NCBI GenBank assembly: GCA_043228905.1
Contig: JBHGNT010000013.1
Location: 17,050,001 to 17,114,000, forward strand
Origin: Azolla caroliniana
Taxonomy: Eukaryota > Polypodiophyta
DNA: 64,000 bases
Reading direction: 5' to 3'
Shown: piece by piece, positions 63,616 to 64,000 of the stretch
Layout: every line of letters starts with the position of its first letter
How positions within the stretch are numbered: position 1 is the first letter of the stretch
The notes under the pieces: model-generated
Seen by the model: only the letters and a program-made list of their open reading frames with translations
What the model was told of the DNA's origin: nothing
Databases searched by the model: none
Made by a program: the position numbers and the translations under genes

Positions 63616-64000
63616 ACACATGATGTTTACGTGGAAAACCCTAATAGGGAAATAAAAACCACGGGAGCCCACAGACTCCAAACTATCACTATATAAGAAA
63701 GGTACAATCAAAGACTCAGAGGCAACGACCTCAAGCTCTATATCTTCACCAAGTGGCAGTTACGACAAAGTATCGCTCTGTATCTCTCTCTCTATACAAC
63801 AATTATGCACATACAACAATATGACAACACCCACTTCTGTGATTGCCCTAGGTCATATTTATACTCATATGAACTTAGGGCTATTTACAAATATTTACAA
63901 ATGTGTCTTCTCTTCCTACTCCCACTAGCTCCTTGGTCTGAGATCCCAGTGGTCCCGCCCCACTTCGACACATACCCGCAGAAAACCACGCATCATTCGT
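63616..64000 (-). repeat. LTR fragment and window edge
   Basis: After Copia-6 gag the sequence passes into an LTR of the Copia-5/6 type from an internal point (ATGATGTTTACGTGGAAAAC to ATGTGTCTTCTCTTCC). Its first part is missing. The last 50 bases contain GGTCCCGCC at 63951-63959 and may be the end of a Gypsy LTR continuing beyond the window. Confidence 0.6.

Noticed and set aside
63590-63711. Continuation of Copia-6 gag to a start near 63711
   Set aside because: The sequence upstream of about 63615 is LTR (it matches 54.07-54.2 kb), so the apparent N end is a chance read-through.

Overview
This is a nuclear genomic window from a land plant. About 18 kb on the left carries three plant genes in AT-rich, microsatellite-studded DNA. 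From about 19 kb to the right edge the window is almost solid retrotransposon, with elements inserted inside one another. Plant identity rests on an S-domain lectin receptor kinase, a plant-type methionine gamma-lyase, a peroxisomal acyl-activating enzyme with 14 exons and U-rich introns, and plant Copia, Gypsy and chromovirus elements. The LINE and one odd Gypsy lineage make me suspect a fern or another non-seed plant, but that is recollection, not proof.

Genes. (1) 2449-5706 (+) is a single-exon G-type lectin receptor-like kinase of the SD2-5 kind, probably with a long T-rich intron in its 5' leader. (2) 10735-12147 (+) is an intronless, GC-rich methionine gamma-lyase with a TATA box 82 bp before its ATG. 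(3) 12872-18359 (-) is an acyl-activating enzyme of the AAE17/18 type. I could place all 14 exons in consistent phase (2211 nt, 736 aa). It ends in Ser-Arg-Leu, a peroxisomal signal, and has one GC-AG intron. Genes 2 and 3 are convergent. The 5 kb between genes 1 and 2 shows no gene.

First nest, 19.9-46.2 kb. A decayed LINE 3' end at 21.85-21.99 kb resumes in frame at 45.87 kb. Between the halves lies Gypsy-A (5' LTR 21995-23567; only the last 43 bp of its 3' LTR remain at 45825-45867). It holds Copia-1 (24311-29972, complete, 386-bp LTRs, 5-bp target duplication), Gypsy-B (30337-37374), a Copia-2 fragment, Gypsy-C, Copia-4 and Copia-3. The junctions support up to seven levels of nesting.

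Second nest, 46.2-64 kb. A chromovirus relic with heat-shock-element arrays in its LTRs is interrupted by Copia-5. Copia-5 holds a solo Gypsy-A-family LTR (49486-51232) and Copia-7. Copia-7 holds another solo LTR and is cut by the LTR of Copia-6. That LTR contains a nearly full-length LINE (about 54.26-59.71 kb) and a further solo LTR with a perfect target duplication.

The most unusual signals are a second, nearly identical polypurine tract in four Copia elements, with a charged C-terminal extension between the two copies in the best-preserved ones; a GGTCCCGCC motif 31-34 nt from the LTR 3' end in three Gypsy LTR families; and the heat-shock-element arrays at 46.8 and 47.7 kb.
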